Source: an unidentified bacterial endosymbiont (lineage in GTDB: Bacteria > Pseudomonadota > Gammaproteobacteria > Enterobacterales > Enterobacteriaceae). Taken from it: a stretch of DNA of 64,000 nt. The DNA lies in the NCBI RefSeq assembly GCF_918797525.1, contig NZ_OU963893.1, forward strand, positions 3,906,001 through 3,970,000, given 5' to 3'. The notes below the pieces were generated by a model, which was not told where the DNA came from, made no database searches, and saw only the letters and a list, made by a program, of their open reading frames with translations. Both the position numbers and the translations under genes were made by a program. Below are positions 1-6,965 of the stretch, one piece after another (position 1 is the first letter of the stretch; the number at the start of each line of letters is the position of its first letter).

Positions 1-1286
1 TGACGCACGAAGCTGTAGGCGAAGAACTCACCTAACGTGATGCGGTTATCTTTCAGCAGCGGTAAAGCAAGAAACATGAAAAAGACCATTTCCAGGCTGC
101 CGATTAGCTGATAGAGGCTGCTTTTCACCTGCTCGTATACTTTTTGTTTCTGTCTGAAGTCAAAAAGAGAGAGAGCATAACCGGCAAACGCCGTCTGACG
201 CTGCCCCTTCAGGCCCGCTGATTTCAGCGTCGCAAAACCCTGAATAGATTCCAGCAGAAAGTCGCTCTGCTCGGCGCTTTTAACCTGAATTTGCTGTGTG
301 TAATAACGATCGCGGAAGATGGCCCATACGCTTACCAGCCCCATTAACGTCACGCCTACTGCAGATATAGCAGCAAGTAGCGGGCTGATGTAGCACATCA
401 CCGCTAATGCAATGACGCCAACCACCCAGTCAATTCGCAGGCCGTTATCCAGCTCGATTTTTTGAGCGGCCGCCATCTGCCAGTTGGAGAACCGGCTGTA
501 GATTTCACCCGGGCTGCGCTTTTCGAAGAAGGAGAGTGAATTGTTGAGCAGGCTGGCGAAGCCGCTTACGCTCTGCATCACCACAAATCGCTTAATAAAG
601 CGCTCTGTTACACTACGCACAACAAAGGCCAACAGCGTCGACACGACAAAAGCCAGCAGGTAATAGAAGTAGGGGAACTCCTTTTCACCTCCGGAGGAGA
701 ATACGTTGTTGATAGCGGTGCTGACCATGACCGGCATGATAAACAGGGTCAACGAAACCAGGAATGCCAGCAGCATCAGTCGGTAAATACCCGGAATGGC
801 GGCGGTCTGTTTTAGACTCATGCATTCCAGTGCGCGGAAGCGACGGGTGCGCTTATGTTGTTCCACCGTCGGCGTAGCCCCACCGCTCTCCTGGTCGAGT
901 ACCAGCGCATAGCCGCTGATTTCTGTTTTCAGTGCGGCAATAGGCAGCAGTTGCTCCCCAATGGCAGGGTTCATTACGCAGACATAGCTGCCCTGCCGAT
1001 AGGCCAGCAGGACATAATGGCTTGCACCGTAGTGCAAAATAGCCGGTAGAGGGAGTTCGGCAAGCTCGTTAAGATCGAACGCCACCGGGTAGGCCGGAAT
1101 GGCTAATTCAGCCAGGATGTCGCACATCGTTGAAAGCGCAGTGCCGTGGGATGACGCCGAGAAACGTTCGCGCAGCTCTTCCAGAGGTGCATTAATGCCC
1201 TGTGTTTCAGCCAGCATGGAAATACAGGCCAGCGCACATTCATTCGTTTCAGCCTGATAAACTATTTTAGGAATTACATTTTCCAT
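1..1286 (-). CDS. Peptidase-containing ABC exporter (bacteriocin/microcin type), partial
   Basis: The gene runs off the left edge; about 428 N-terminal codons are visible. Residues 1-135 read as a C39 peptidase domain: Gln11, Cys17 in the context NECALAC, and His90 in SHYVLL, which in this family cleave the double-glycine leader during export. The position that is usually Asp is Asn106 (NPAIGE). From about residue 160 hydrophobic segments alternate with loops as in an ABC transporter membrane domain; the ATPase domain would lie outside the window. The ATG is preceded by TTGAGGT at a good distance. It is the fourth gene of a same-strand cassette with a double-glycine peptide, so the peptide is the likely substrate. 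Family assignment is firm; substrate is inferred. Confidence 0.88.
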   Translation of the reverse strand, partial: MENVIPKIVYQAETNECALACISMLAETQGINAPLEELRERFSASSHGTALSTMCDILAELAIPAYPVAFDLNELAELPLPAILHYGASHYVLLAYRQGSYVCVMNPAIGEQLLPIAALKTEISGYALVLDQESGGATPTVEQHKRTRRFRALECMSLKQTAAIPGIYRLMLLAFLVSLTLFIMPVMVSTAINNVFSSGGEKEFPYFYYLLAFVVSTLLAFVVRSVTERFIKRFVVMQSVSGFASLLNNSLSFFEKRSPGEIYSRFSNWQMAAAQKIELDNGLRIDWVVGVIALAVMCYISPLLAAISAVGVTLMGLVSVWAIFRDRYYTQQIQVKSAEQSDFLLESIQGFATLKSAGLKGQRQTAFAGYALSLFDFRQKQKVYEQVKSSLYQLIGSLEMVFFMFLALPLLKDNRITLGEFFAYSFVR

Positions 1287-1349
1287 AATTTATACCTCAA
1301 AACGCCCTGTTCTTTTCTGTCATTACGCTGGTTTTCTTTCTATGCATTT

Positions 1350-2297
1350 TTAATCATTTATAAAAAACAGCGAGTGTGAATGCCATAGCATCCAGTCAGT
1401 TGAGTGATCACGAATACTGTGTTCAATAATCCGCGGCATTTCAGCTTTCAGATTTTTTGCCGCAACAGGATCATGGATATAAATCTTTAATCCTTTATCA
1501 AAATAAAGATGATAAAAGACCACCTTCGCCGACATCATTCTGGCCAACCTGATAATCCCGCTGTGTAAACTGGCCGGGCGGTCAAACAAGCGACAATGTA
1601 ATTTATCGGCCTGATCTTTACTGGCAAAATGGGTGAAGTCAGGGGTGATATCCGGGAACAAAATGATATTACGTTTGTTCTCCGCCGCCTCCATCACCGA
1701 TGTCATTAAATTACCGGCAATATTTTTATTATCTTCATGAATCGAACAATAAGTCAGATCTACGCCACCCAACTGTCGCTCGGCTTCGGAATGTGCGTCA
1801 GCGCTGCGCGAGGTGATAACCGTAGCTTTTCCGGGATACGCGGCCGCGCCCACCATGGTGGTCAGAACATCCGAAACCATATGCAGTGGAGCCAGTATCA
1901 CTGGCTGCCCTGCCCGCTGAAGCGGCTCAACCACGCTATTAAGCTGTGCCGAACAGTCTGCCAACTGGCGCAGCAGGCGCCGATTCTGTCCGTAAGTCAC
2001 CGCCTGAATCAGCAACTGCCGTCTCTGAGTCAGCCAGACATAATTAAATCGTTTTTTATCATTAAGCAGGCATTGACGGTTAGACTCTGCAACCGCTGCT
2101 CGCAATTTCACATCGCGTGGTGTCAGTTTCAACAAACGCCTGATATGAGCAAACGCAAACACGATACGATAGTGCAAGCGCCGGAATAATAAGCAATGCG
2201 CCCTGTAGCCAATGAGCTGAAGTTTATACGCCAACCATTGACACCTGGCAGTGAAATTCCGCCAAAACAGCGCGCACCACAGGGCATAAAATTTCAT
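1350..2297 (-). CDS. LpxL-like acyltransferase homologue in the peptide cassette
   Basis: A 315-residue basic protein whose C-terminal two thirds look like the lipid A lauroyl/lysophospholipid acyltransferase family (LpxL/HtrB type). Visible are LAPLHMVSDV (His139, Asp143), a strand followed by LFPDITPDF (213-221), LHSGIIRLARM (244-254) and the terminal DWMLWHS (301-307), in the order seen in LpxL proteins. The usual HX4D/E catalytic pair appears as HX3D, so activity is uncertain. The N-terminus has amphipathic and hydrophobic stretches but no clear cleavable signal. The start has GGAG upstream and lies two bases after the stop of the DsbA-like gene, so they are probably co-translated. It may attach a fatty acyl group to the exported peptide or alter a membrane lipid; both are guesses. 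Confidence 0.68.
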   Translation of the reverse strand: MKFYALWCALFWRNFTARCQWLAYKLQLIGYRAHCLLFRRLHYRIVFAFAHIRRLLKLTPRDVKLRAAVAESNRQCLLNDKKRFNYVWLTQRRQLLIQAVTYGQNRRLLRQLADCSAQLNSVVEPLQRAGQPVILAPLHMVSDVLTTMVGAAAYPGKATVITSRSADAHSEAERQLGGVDLTYCSIHEDNKNIAGNLMTSVMEAAENKRNIILFPDITPDFTHFASKDQADKLHCRLFDRPASLHSGIIRLARMMSAKVVFYHLYFDKGLKIYIHDPVAAKNLKAEMPRIIEHSIRDHSTDWMLWHSHSLFFIND

Positions 2298-2299
2298 AT

Positions 2300-2971
2300 T
2301 TACTCCGGTGCTTTACCTGTTTTCAAAATAGACAGCAATTTTTCAGAAAATGACGGGAAATCACGATCCTGAATAGCAACCCATTTTTTAGCAACAATAA
2401 AGGTCGGGGTGGCATTGATATCATAATACTGAGTAACACGCGTCATATAATCCAGAAGCTCTTTTACTTGTGCAGACTGGCTAACTTTGCGGTATTCAGC
2501 GACATCAATTTTATTCTCTTCCAGCCATGCATCGCGTTTAGCCGGGTCACCTAAATCAATGTGATTCTTCATCACCGCATCATAAGCGCTCTGGCGATGC
2601 GCTTCTTCAATGCCCATGACCTGAAGGGTTGCGAAGACGGGAGCATAGCGTGCCAGGCCACCCTGATTATCCAGGCTAAAATGCAGGCGAACGAGCTTTT
2701 TGCCCGCTGGCATACTTTTTTCCAGCGCTTCTACATTTGCTTCGTTAACGGCACAATAATGGCAACCATACGAGAAAATCTCAATAATGTCTTGTCCATC
2801 CGCTATTGGGCTTTTACTCAATTTATCAGCCGAGATCGACGTTAACACCTGCTGCCCATCCTCGCTGGTCTGATTTAAAACGAAAGTATGGAACCAGGCG
2901 GTGGTAATCACTGCTGAAATAACCGCGACAAAAACGGTATAAGCCAGCACGTAGAGGATTCTTTTTTTCAT
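2300..2971 (-). CDS. Membrane-anchored DsbA-like thiol-disulfide oxidoreductase
   Basis: A 223-residue protein with an N-terminal hydrophobic anchor (about residues 7-27) and a thioredoxin/DsbA fold behind it. The active site is Cys70-His-Tyr-Cys73 (SYGCHYCAVNE) and the cis-proline loop is Thr188-Pro189 (ATPTFIV). The insert between them matches the helical domain of DsbA/ScsC-type proteins. The CHYC dipeptide differs from the CPHC of housekeeping DsbA. It most likely works in the periplasm. It lies directly downstream of the gene for a four-cysteine peptide, which makes formation or isomerisation of two disulfides in that peptide the obvious job; this is inference from context. Its Shine-Dalgarno sequence is weak. 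Confidence 0.85.
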   Translation of the reverse strand: MKKRILYVLAYTVFVAVISAVITTAWFHTFVLNQTSEDGQQVLTSISADKLSKSPIADGQDIIEIFSYGCHYCAVNEANVEALEKSMPAGKKLVRLHFSLDNQGGLARYAPVFATLQVMGIEEAHRQSAYDAVMKNHIDLGDPAKRDAWLEENKIDVAEYRKVSQSAQVKELLDYMTRVTQYYDINATPTFIVAKKWVAIQDRDFPSFSEKLLSILKTGKAPE

Positions 2972-3032
2972 GTGAGGTGTATAATCCTGAAGATGATAAT
3001 ACGAAGACTGCTTTCAAGAATACTTATTAGAG

Positions 3033-3059
3033 GGGCGTTGTATCAGGAATACAACGCCC
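3033..3059 (-). terminator. Stem-loop between peptide gene and export genes
   Basis: A perfect 11-base-pair inverted repeat (GGGCGTTGTAT / ATACAACGCCC) with a five-base loop lies in the 142-base gap downstream of the peptide gene. On the minus strand it is followed by CTCTAATAAG rather than a strong T run, so it may be a leaky terminator or an RNA-stabilising stem that keeps peptide mRNA in excess over the export mRNA. Confidence 0.6.
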
Positions 3060-3113
3060 ATAAGAATAACGGGTTAAGAACCTTACTCTTATTTAATGAA
3101 GAACTAAGATTTC

Positions 3114-3305
3114 TTAGCCTACGTTACCGCAGTTGATGATTGCTGCAGCAGTGAAGGTTTTAGTCACAACGCCATTTTTGTCAGTACAGGTTTTCACTGC
3201 GTTACAAACAGTAGCGTCGCCAACCAGATTCAGTTCGAAGCTGTTAACACAAGTAGTAGTACCACCAACAACTGCGCTTGCTTCAGACATATTGATCTTT
3301 TTCAT
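3114..3305 (-). CDS. Double-glycine leader, four-cysteine secreted peptide (microcin-like precursor)
   Basis: A 63-residue precursor. Residues 1-15 (MKKINMSEASAVVGG) form a typical double-glycine leader with conserved hydrophobic positions and an acidic residue, as in colicin V-type microcins. Cleavage after Gly15 gives a 48-residue, Thr/Ala/Val-rich product with cysteines at precursor positions 19, 34, 40 and 59, enough for two disulfides. From memory it resembles the small enterobacterial peptides grouped as DUF4762, but I could not check that. AAGGA lies eight bases before the ATG. It is the first gene of the cassette, ahead of a DsbA-like protein, an acyltransferase homologue and a C39 exporter. 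No immunity gene is visible here. A signalling peptide rather than a toxin is the main alternative. Confidence 0.82.
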   Translation of the reverse strand: MKKINMSEASAVVGGTTTCVNSFELNLVGDATVCNAVKTCTDKNGVVTKTFTAAAIINCGNVG

Positions 3306-3313
3306 CTGTGATT

Positions 3314-3318
3314 TCCTT
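3314..3318 (-). promoter_or_regulatory. Ribosome binding site of the peptide gene
   Basis: AAGGA on the minus strand, eight bases upstream of the ATG of the double-glycine peptide; it supports this start and a full 15-residue leader. Confidence 0.7.
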
Positions 3319-3371
3319 ATTTAATTATTAAGAGTATGTAGTTTGAGCTAATATTTTCTGGCATATAAAAA

Positions 3372-3413
3372 ATTATATGCCATGCAGAAATGACATATAT
3401 CGTTATCATTTCC
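3372..3413 (-). promoter_or_regulatory. Candidate promoter with Fur-box-like sequence upstream of the peptide gene
   Basis: On the minus strand three tandem hexamers GGAAAT-GATAAC-GATATA (3396-3413) resemble the GATAAT repeats of a Fur site (13 of 18 positions). They lie just upstream of a possible -10 TATAAT (3372-3377); no good -35 is seen. The -10 lies within a 9-base-pair inverted repeat (GGCATATAA/TTATATGCC). Iron control is common in class II microcins, so the match is suggestive but not proof. Confidence 0.35.
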
Positions 3414-3420
3414 TCTCCGT

Positions 3421-3876
3421 ATAACGACAATGCTGAACATAATGTTTCAGTACGTCATTACCGGATAGGGCGCATAGTAGTAGTGTTTTTTTGAATAGGC
3501 AATATGCTGAAACTGCTGTTATCTGGCAAAACTGCCAGCATTACCGCCATTTACACCAGATAATTCTTACATTAAATACACTCCATCTCCGACAATAAAA
3601 AATATCCCCTACCCTATTAAAGATCTCCCCCATCATTCGCACAGGATATTTCTTAGGAAAAGCCAGGTCATCAGGATCGTAAAGCTGAAATTTTTTTTAA
3701 ATTTTTTCTGTGCCCGGCACCAGGGGTAAGAATCTTACGGATTTCACGCAACGTCATGCGCTTTGAGAGAGAAAAGGGATACGTTAAGAAGGTTGGCGCG
3801 TGAAAGGTATCAGAAGCTCGCTCTGGCCCGGCAAAGCAAACCACCGTCCTGGGGTTCTGTGTAGAACCAGAGAAAT
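3421..3876. other. AT-rich non-coding stretch between microcin-like cassette and tRNA-Asp
   Basis: No convincing gene in either strand. The left part is AT-rich like the cassette. The right part (from about 3700) has core-like composition and includes a small perfect hairpin GGTTCT-GTGT-AGAACC. No integrase remnant or direct repeat of the tRNA 3' end was recognised, so the boundary of the acquired DNA lies somewhere in here but cannot be placed exactly. Confidence 0.5.
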
Positions 3877-3911
3877 GAAAAAAAGGCCATGCTATGAAAT
3901 AGCATGGCCTT
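3877..3911 (-). terminator. Rho-independent terminator of tRNA-Asp
   Basis: A 10-base-pair stem AGGCCATGCT/AGCATGGCCT with a seven-base loop, followed on the minus strand by a run of T residues, just past the tRNA 3' end. Confidence 0.85.
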
Positions 3912-3917
3912 GAATAG

Positions 3918-3994
3918 TGGCGGAACGGACGGGACTCGAACCCGCGACCCCCTGCGTGACAGGCAGGTATTCTAACCGACTGAACTACCGCTCC
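3918..3994 (-). tRNA. aspV: tRNA-Asp (GTC anticodon)
   Basis: A 77-base tRNA with encoded CCA, anticodon GTC in CCTGTCACGC and the T-loop GGTTCGAGTCC. It is identical to the tRNA-Asp at the end of the rRNA operon in this window. Its place beside dnaQ matches aspV of E. coli. Its 3' end faces the microcin-like cassette, the usual geometry for an island inserted at a tRNA gene. Confidence 0.97.
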
Positions 3995-4125
3995 ACTGTT
4001 CCCGTTTGGGGAACGAGGCGAATATTACGGTTTGCCTCCGAACTCGTCAACGCTTTTTCTTAGCTTTTGAATCGTTTGCTGCAAAAATCGCCCAAACGAT
4101 GATTTTGCACGCATCCTGAGGCGAT

Positions 4126-4857
4126 TTAAGCTCGCCAGAGGCAGCTTCCGCCCTTCTTCTGCACTAAATCCAGACGGGATTCATGATCAAGGCGCTCAGC
4201 ATCGCTGGCTAAAATAACCCGCAAGCGGTTAGCCTGGCGGATAACCCGCTGAATACCCGCTTCACCCTGCTGTTGCTGAGATTCGTTATCCGTACTGAAT
4301 TTCATTGATGTCTGGCCGCCGGTCATCGTCAGGAAGACGTCTGCCAGAATCTGGGCATCGAGCAATGCGCCGTGCAGCGTTCGCTTGGTGTTATCTATTT
4401 CATAGCGCGAGCAGAGGGCATCAAGGCTATTACGCTTGCCAGGAAACATTTTCCTTGCCAGCGCCAGGCTATCGGTCACTTTGCAGAAGGTGTTCGTTTT
4501 CGGAATATCACGATGGAGTTTACTGAACTCATAGTCCATAAAGCCGATATCGAACGATGCGTTATGGATGACCAGTTCTGCGCCTTTAATGTATTCCAGG
4601 AACGCGTCCGCCACGTCTGCAAAGGTAGGCTTATCCAGCAAGAACTCATCGGCGATACCGTGAACGCCGAAAGCTTCAGGATCCACCAGACGATCGGGTT
4701 TGAGGTAGACGTGAAAGTTATTCCCCGTAAGGCGACGGTTCACGACTTCTACGGCACCAATCTCAATGATCTTGTGCCCTTCGTAGTGCGCGCCTATCTG
4801 ATTCATACCCGTGGTTTCGGTATCGAGGACAATCTGGCGAGTAATTGCAGTGCTCAT
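4126..4857 (-). CDS. dnaQ: DNA polymerase III epsilon subunit, 3'-5' proofreading exonuclease
   Basis: 243 residues, the E. coli length. The N-terminal DEDDh exonuclease domain has ExoI DTETTG (Asp12, Glu14), an HNASFD ExoII motif and ExoIII with HGALLDAQ. The C-terminal tail that binds the alpha subunit ends in GGSCLWRA. The start chosen is the ATG of MSTAIT, as in E. coli; a second in-frame ATG three codons upstream is possible but unlikely. It is divergent from rnhA with about 64 bases between them, an arrangement conserved in enterobacteria where the two promoters overlap. Together with alpha (dnaE, also in this window) it forms the replicase core. Confidence 0.97.
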   Translation of the reverse strand: MSTAITRQIVLDTETTGMNQIGAHYEGHKIIEIGAVEVVNRRLTGNNFHVYLKPDRLVDPEAFGVHGIADEFLLDKPTFADVADAFLEYIKGAELVIHNASFDIGFMDYEFSKLHRDIPKTNTFCKVTDSLALARKMFPGKRNSLDALCSRYEIDNTKRTLHGALLDAQILADVFLTMTGGQTSMKFSTDNESQQQQGEAGIQRVIRQANRLRVILASDAERLDHESRLDLVQKKGGSCLWRA

Positions 4858-4921
4858 AGCGGTCATTTATGTCAGACTTATCGTTTAACTGAACGTTTCA
4901 AATACAGGAAGTCTACCAGAG

Positions 4922-5389
4922 ATGCGTAAACAGGTAGAAATTTTCACCGATGGATCTTGCCTTGGCAACCCGGGTCCCGGCGGTTATGGTGCCATTATGC
5001 GCTATCGTGAGCACGAAAAAATATTTAGCGAAGGTTATTTTCTGACCACCAACAACCGTATGGAGTTGATGGCCGCGATTGTGGCACTGGAAGCGTTAAA
5101 AGAGCACTGCAACGTAGTGCTAAGTACCGACAGCCAGTATGTGCGCCAGGGCATTACGCAGTGGATACATAACTGGAAAAAGCGCGGCTGGAAAACGGCT
5201 GAGAAGAAGCCAGTCAAAAATGTCGATCTGTGGAAACGTCTTGATGCGGCGCTGGGCCAGCACCAAATCAAATGGGAGTGGGTGAAAGGCCACGCCGGTC
5301 ACCCGGAGAACGAACGTTGCGACGAGCTGGCCCGCGCGGCGGCCTCAAATCCCGGGCATGAGGACGTTGGCTACCAGCCAGAATCCTGA
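4922..5389 (+). CDS. rnhA: Ribonuclease HI
   Basis: 155 residues, the exact family length. It hydrolyses the RNA strand of RNA-DNA hybrids, clearing R-loops and primers. The catalytic residues Asp10, Glu48, Asp70, His124 and Asp134 are all present at the E. coli positions, with the basic protrusion [12 protein letters not shown] (85-96). It is transcribed divergently from dnaQ. The TGA stop directly abuts the stop codon of the convergent yafS gene, with no base between them. Confidence 0.98.
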   Translation: MRKQVEIFTDGSCLGNPGPGGYGAIMRYREHEKIFSEGYFLTTNNRMELMAAIVALEALKEHCNVVLSTDSQYVRQGITQWIHNWKKRGWKTAEKKPVKNVDLWKRLDAALGQHQIKWEWVKGHAGHPENERCDELARAAASNPGHEDVGYQPES

Positions 5390-6106
5390 TTAGGGTTTTC
5401 GGTACTGACGCGTTGCGCCTACCGTCTGGCGGATCTGGGCTTTGGATTTACTCTGCTTCATCGGGTTTAGCGTAAGGGGAATGGTCCGCTTACGCGCTAC
5501 GATGAACTGCATGCATCCTAAAGCAGGTAAATGAGTACTTAACACTACGCCACCTTTTCTTGCCCAGGGGAGCACGTGAAACCCGCCGTAGCTGAGCACT
5601 TCGAAGTTCAGCAATGAAAGCCAGTCGAGCTGACGCGTCATGGTGAACATGCGGCTATTATAGGGTGGCGTGCGGCGTAACACGGGCACCAGCTTGCGTA
5701 CCCCCATCAGGCTAAGGGGATTAAACCCGCTGATCATCAGCCAGCCGTCATCGATCAGCACGCGATCGGCCTCGCGTAGCAGGCGGTGAGGATCGCTGCA
5801 CCAGGGCAACATATGAGCGAGCACACACGCGTCAACCGATTTTTCGGCAAACGGAAGATGCAATGGGTCCGCTTTCACATGAACGGGCGCCCCGCCGAGG
5901 GAAACGTTGACCTGATGCGAGATAGCGCAGCTTTCGGTGTTGATTTCCGCGCTGAGATTGCCAATCTTAAGCAGGTGAAACCCGTACATTTTCGCGAGCC
6001 AGGGCTTCAACTGTTGCTCTAGCGCTTCACGATAGTATTCACCCCAGGGCAATTCCGCCCAACGTTCCGGTGCTGAGACAATCTGAGGTATCCTTGCCGG
6101 TTTCAT
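5390..6106 (-). CDS. yafS: SAM-dependent methyltransferase-like protein YafS
   Basis: 238 residues in a class I methyltransferase fold. A degenerate motif I (KIGNLSAEI), the acidic motif II region (KADPLHLPF), CVLAHMLPW and a post-motif hairpin GWLMISGFNP follow in order. The substrate is unknown. A GTG five codons upstream is open, but the ATG of MKPARIP has GGAAG at a normal spacing and matches the E. coli start. It is convergent with rnhA and divergent from gloB, with a 32-base gap to the latter, so the two promoters must overlap. Confidence 0.87.
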   Translation of the reverse strand: MKPARIPQIVSAPERWAELPWGEYYREALEQQLKPWLAKMYGFHLLKIGNLSAEINTESCAISHQVNVSLGGAPVHVKADPLHLPFAEKSVDACVLAHMLPWCSDPHRLLREADRVLIDDGWLMISGFNPLSLMGVRKLVPVLRRTPPYNSRMFTMTRQLDWLSLLNFEVLSYGGFHVLPWARKGGVVLSTHLPALGCMQFIVARKRTIPLTLNPMKQSKSKAQIRQTVGATRQYRKP

Positions 6107-6138
6107 CAACACTTCCGCCACGCAGTAAGAGGTAATGT

Positions 6139-6897
6139 ATGAATCTTATCAGTATTCCTGCTTTTCAGGACAATTACATCTGGGTTTTAGTTGACGACGA
6201 TCGTCGGTGCATTATTGTCGATCCCGGTGAATCTACGCCGATCCTGCAGGCTATTCAGCAAAATGGCTGGCAGCCGGAAGCCATTCTCCTCACCCATCAT
6301 CATAACGATCACGTCGGCGGCGTTACTGAGCTGCGTGCTCAATTTCCACACCTTGTGGTTTACGGACCGGCAGAGACACAAAATAAAGGAACAACATGCC
6401 TGGTCGAAGACGGCGAAAACCTCCTCATTCTGAGGACGGCGTTTTCCGTTTTTGCCACGCCGGGTCACACTTCCGGACATCTTTGTTACTACAGCAAACC
6501 TTATCTTTTTTGCGGCGATACGCTATTTTCCGGAGGCTGCGGAAGATTATTTGAAGGCACGCCCGCTCAAATGTATCAATCTTTACAAAAGATTAATGCG
6601 CTGCCAGACGATACTCTCATATGTTGCGCACATGAGTATACATTAGGAAATATGACGTTTTCTATGAGCCTCTTGCCCAGGGATCCTGCGATTCAAGATT
6701 ATTACCAGAAAGTTAAGGAGTTACGTGCAAAAAACCAAAAAACGCTCCCTGTATTGCTTGAAAATGAGCGCAAAAATAATGTTTTTTTAAGAATTGATGA
6801 TATTGATTTAATTGAAAAAATTAACCAAGAAACAAATTTGCAACAACCTGAGGAGCGATTTGCATGGTTAAGGTCAAAGAAAGATAACTTCAGATAA
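6139..6897 (+). CDS. gloB: Hydroxyacylglutathione hydrolase (glyoxalase II)
   Basis: 252 residues. It splits S-lactoylglutathione to lactate and glutathione, the second step of methylglyoxal detoxification. The metallo-beta-lactamase fold shows the binuclear metal motif THHHNDH (His53, His55, Asp57, His58), a further ligand His in TPGHTSGH, Asp in FCGDTLF and His in CCAHEYT. The C-terminal glutathione-binding region ends in [12 protein letters not shown], as in E. coli. The last third is AT-rich (Lys/Asn/Ile codons), which also holds for the E. coli gene, so I do not read it as transfer. Confidence 0.96.
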   Translation: MNLISIPAFQDNYIWVLVDDDRRCIIVDPGESTPILQAIQQNGWQPEAILLTHHHNDHVGGVTELRAQFPHLVVYGPAETQNKGTTCLVEDGENLLILRTAFSVFATPGHTSGHLCYYSKPYLFCGDTLFSGGCGRLFEGTPAQMYQSLQKINALPDDTLICCAHEYTLGNMTFSMSLLPRDPAIQDYYQKVKELRAKNQKTLPVLLENERKNNVFLRIDDIDLIEKINQETNLQQPEERFAWLRSKKDNFR

Positions 6898-6965
6898 TTG
6901 CAGGTTGCCTTTTCAAAATTTCGCCGTTATCATCGCTCGTCTTTTAAGCAACTATTGACACACAC

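Noticed and set aside
3854..3869. Small perfect hairpin GGTTCT-GTGT-AGAACC as an attachment site
   Set aside because: No second copy or recombinase gene is visible; it is most likely chance or a minor RNA structure.
6660..6897. AT-rich 3' part of gloB as a possible recombined segment
   Set aside because: The E. coli gene has the same AT-rich, Lys/Asn-rich C-terminal part, so it is a family property.
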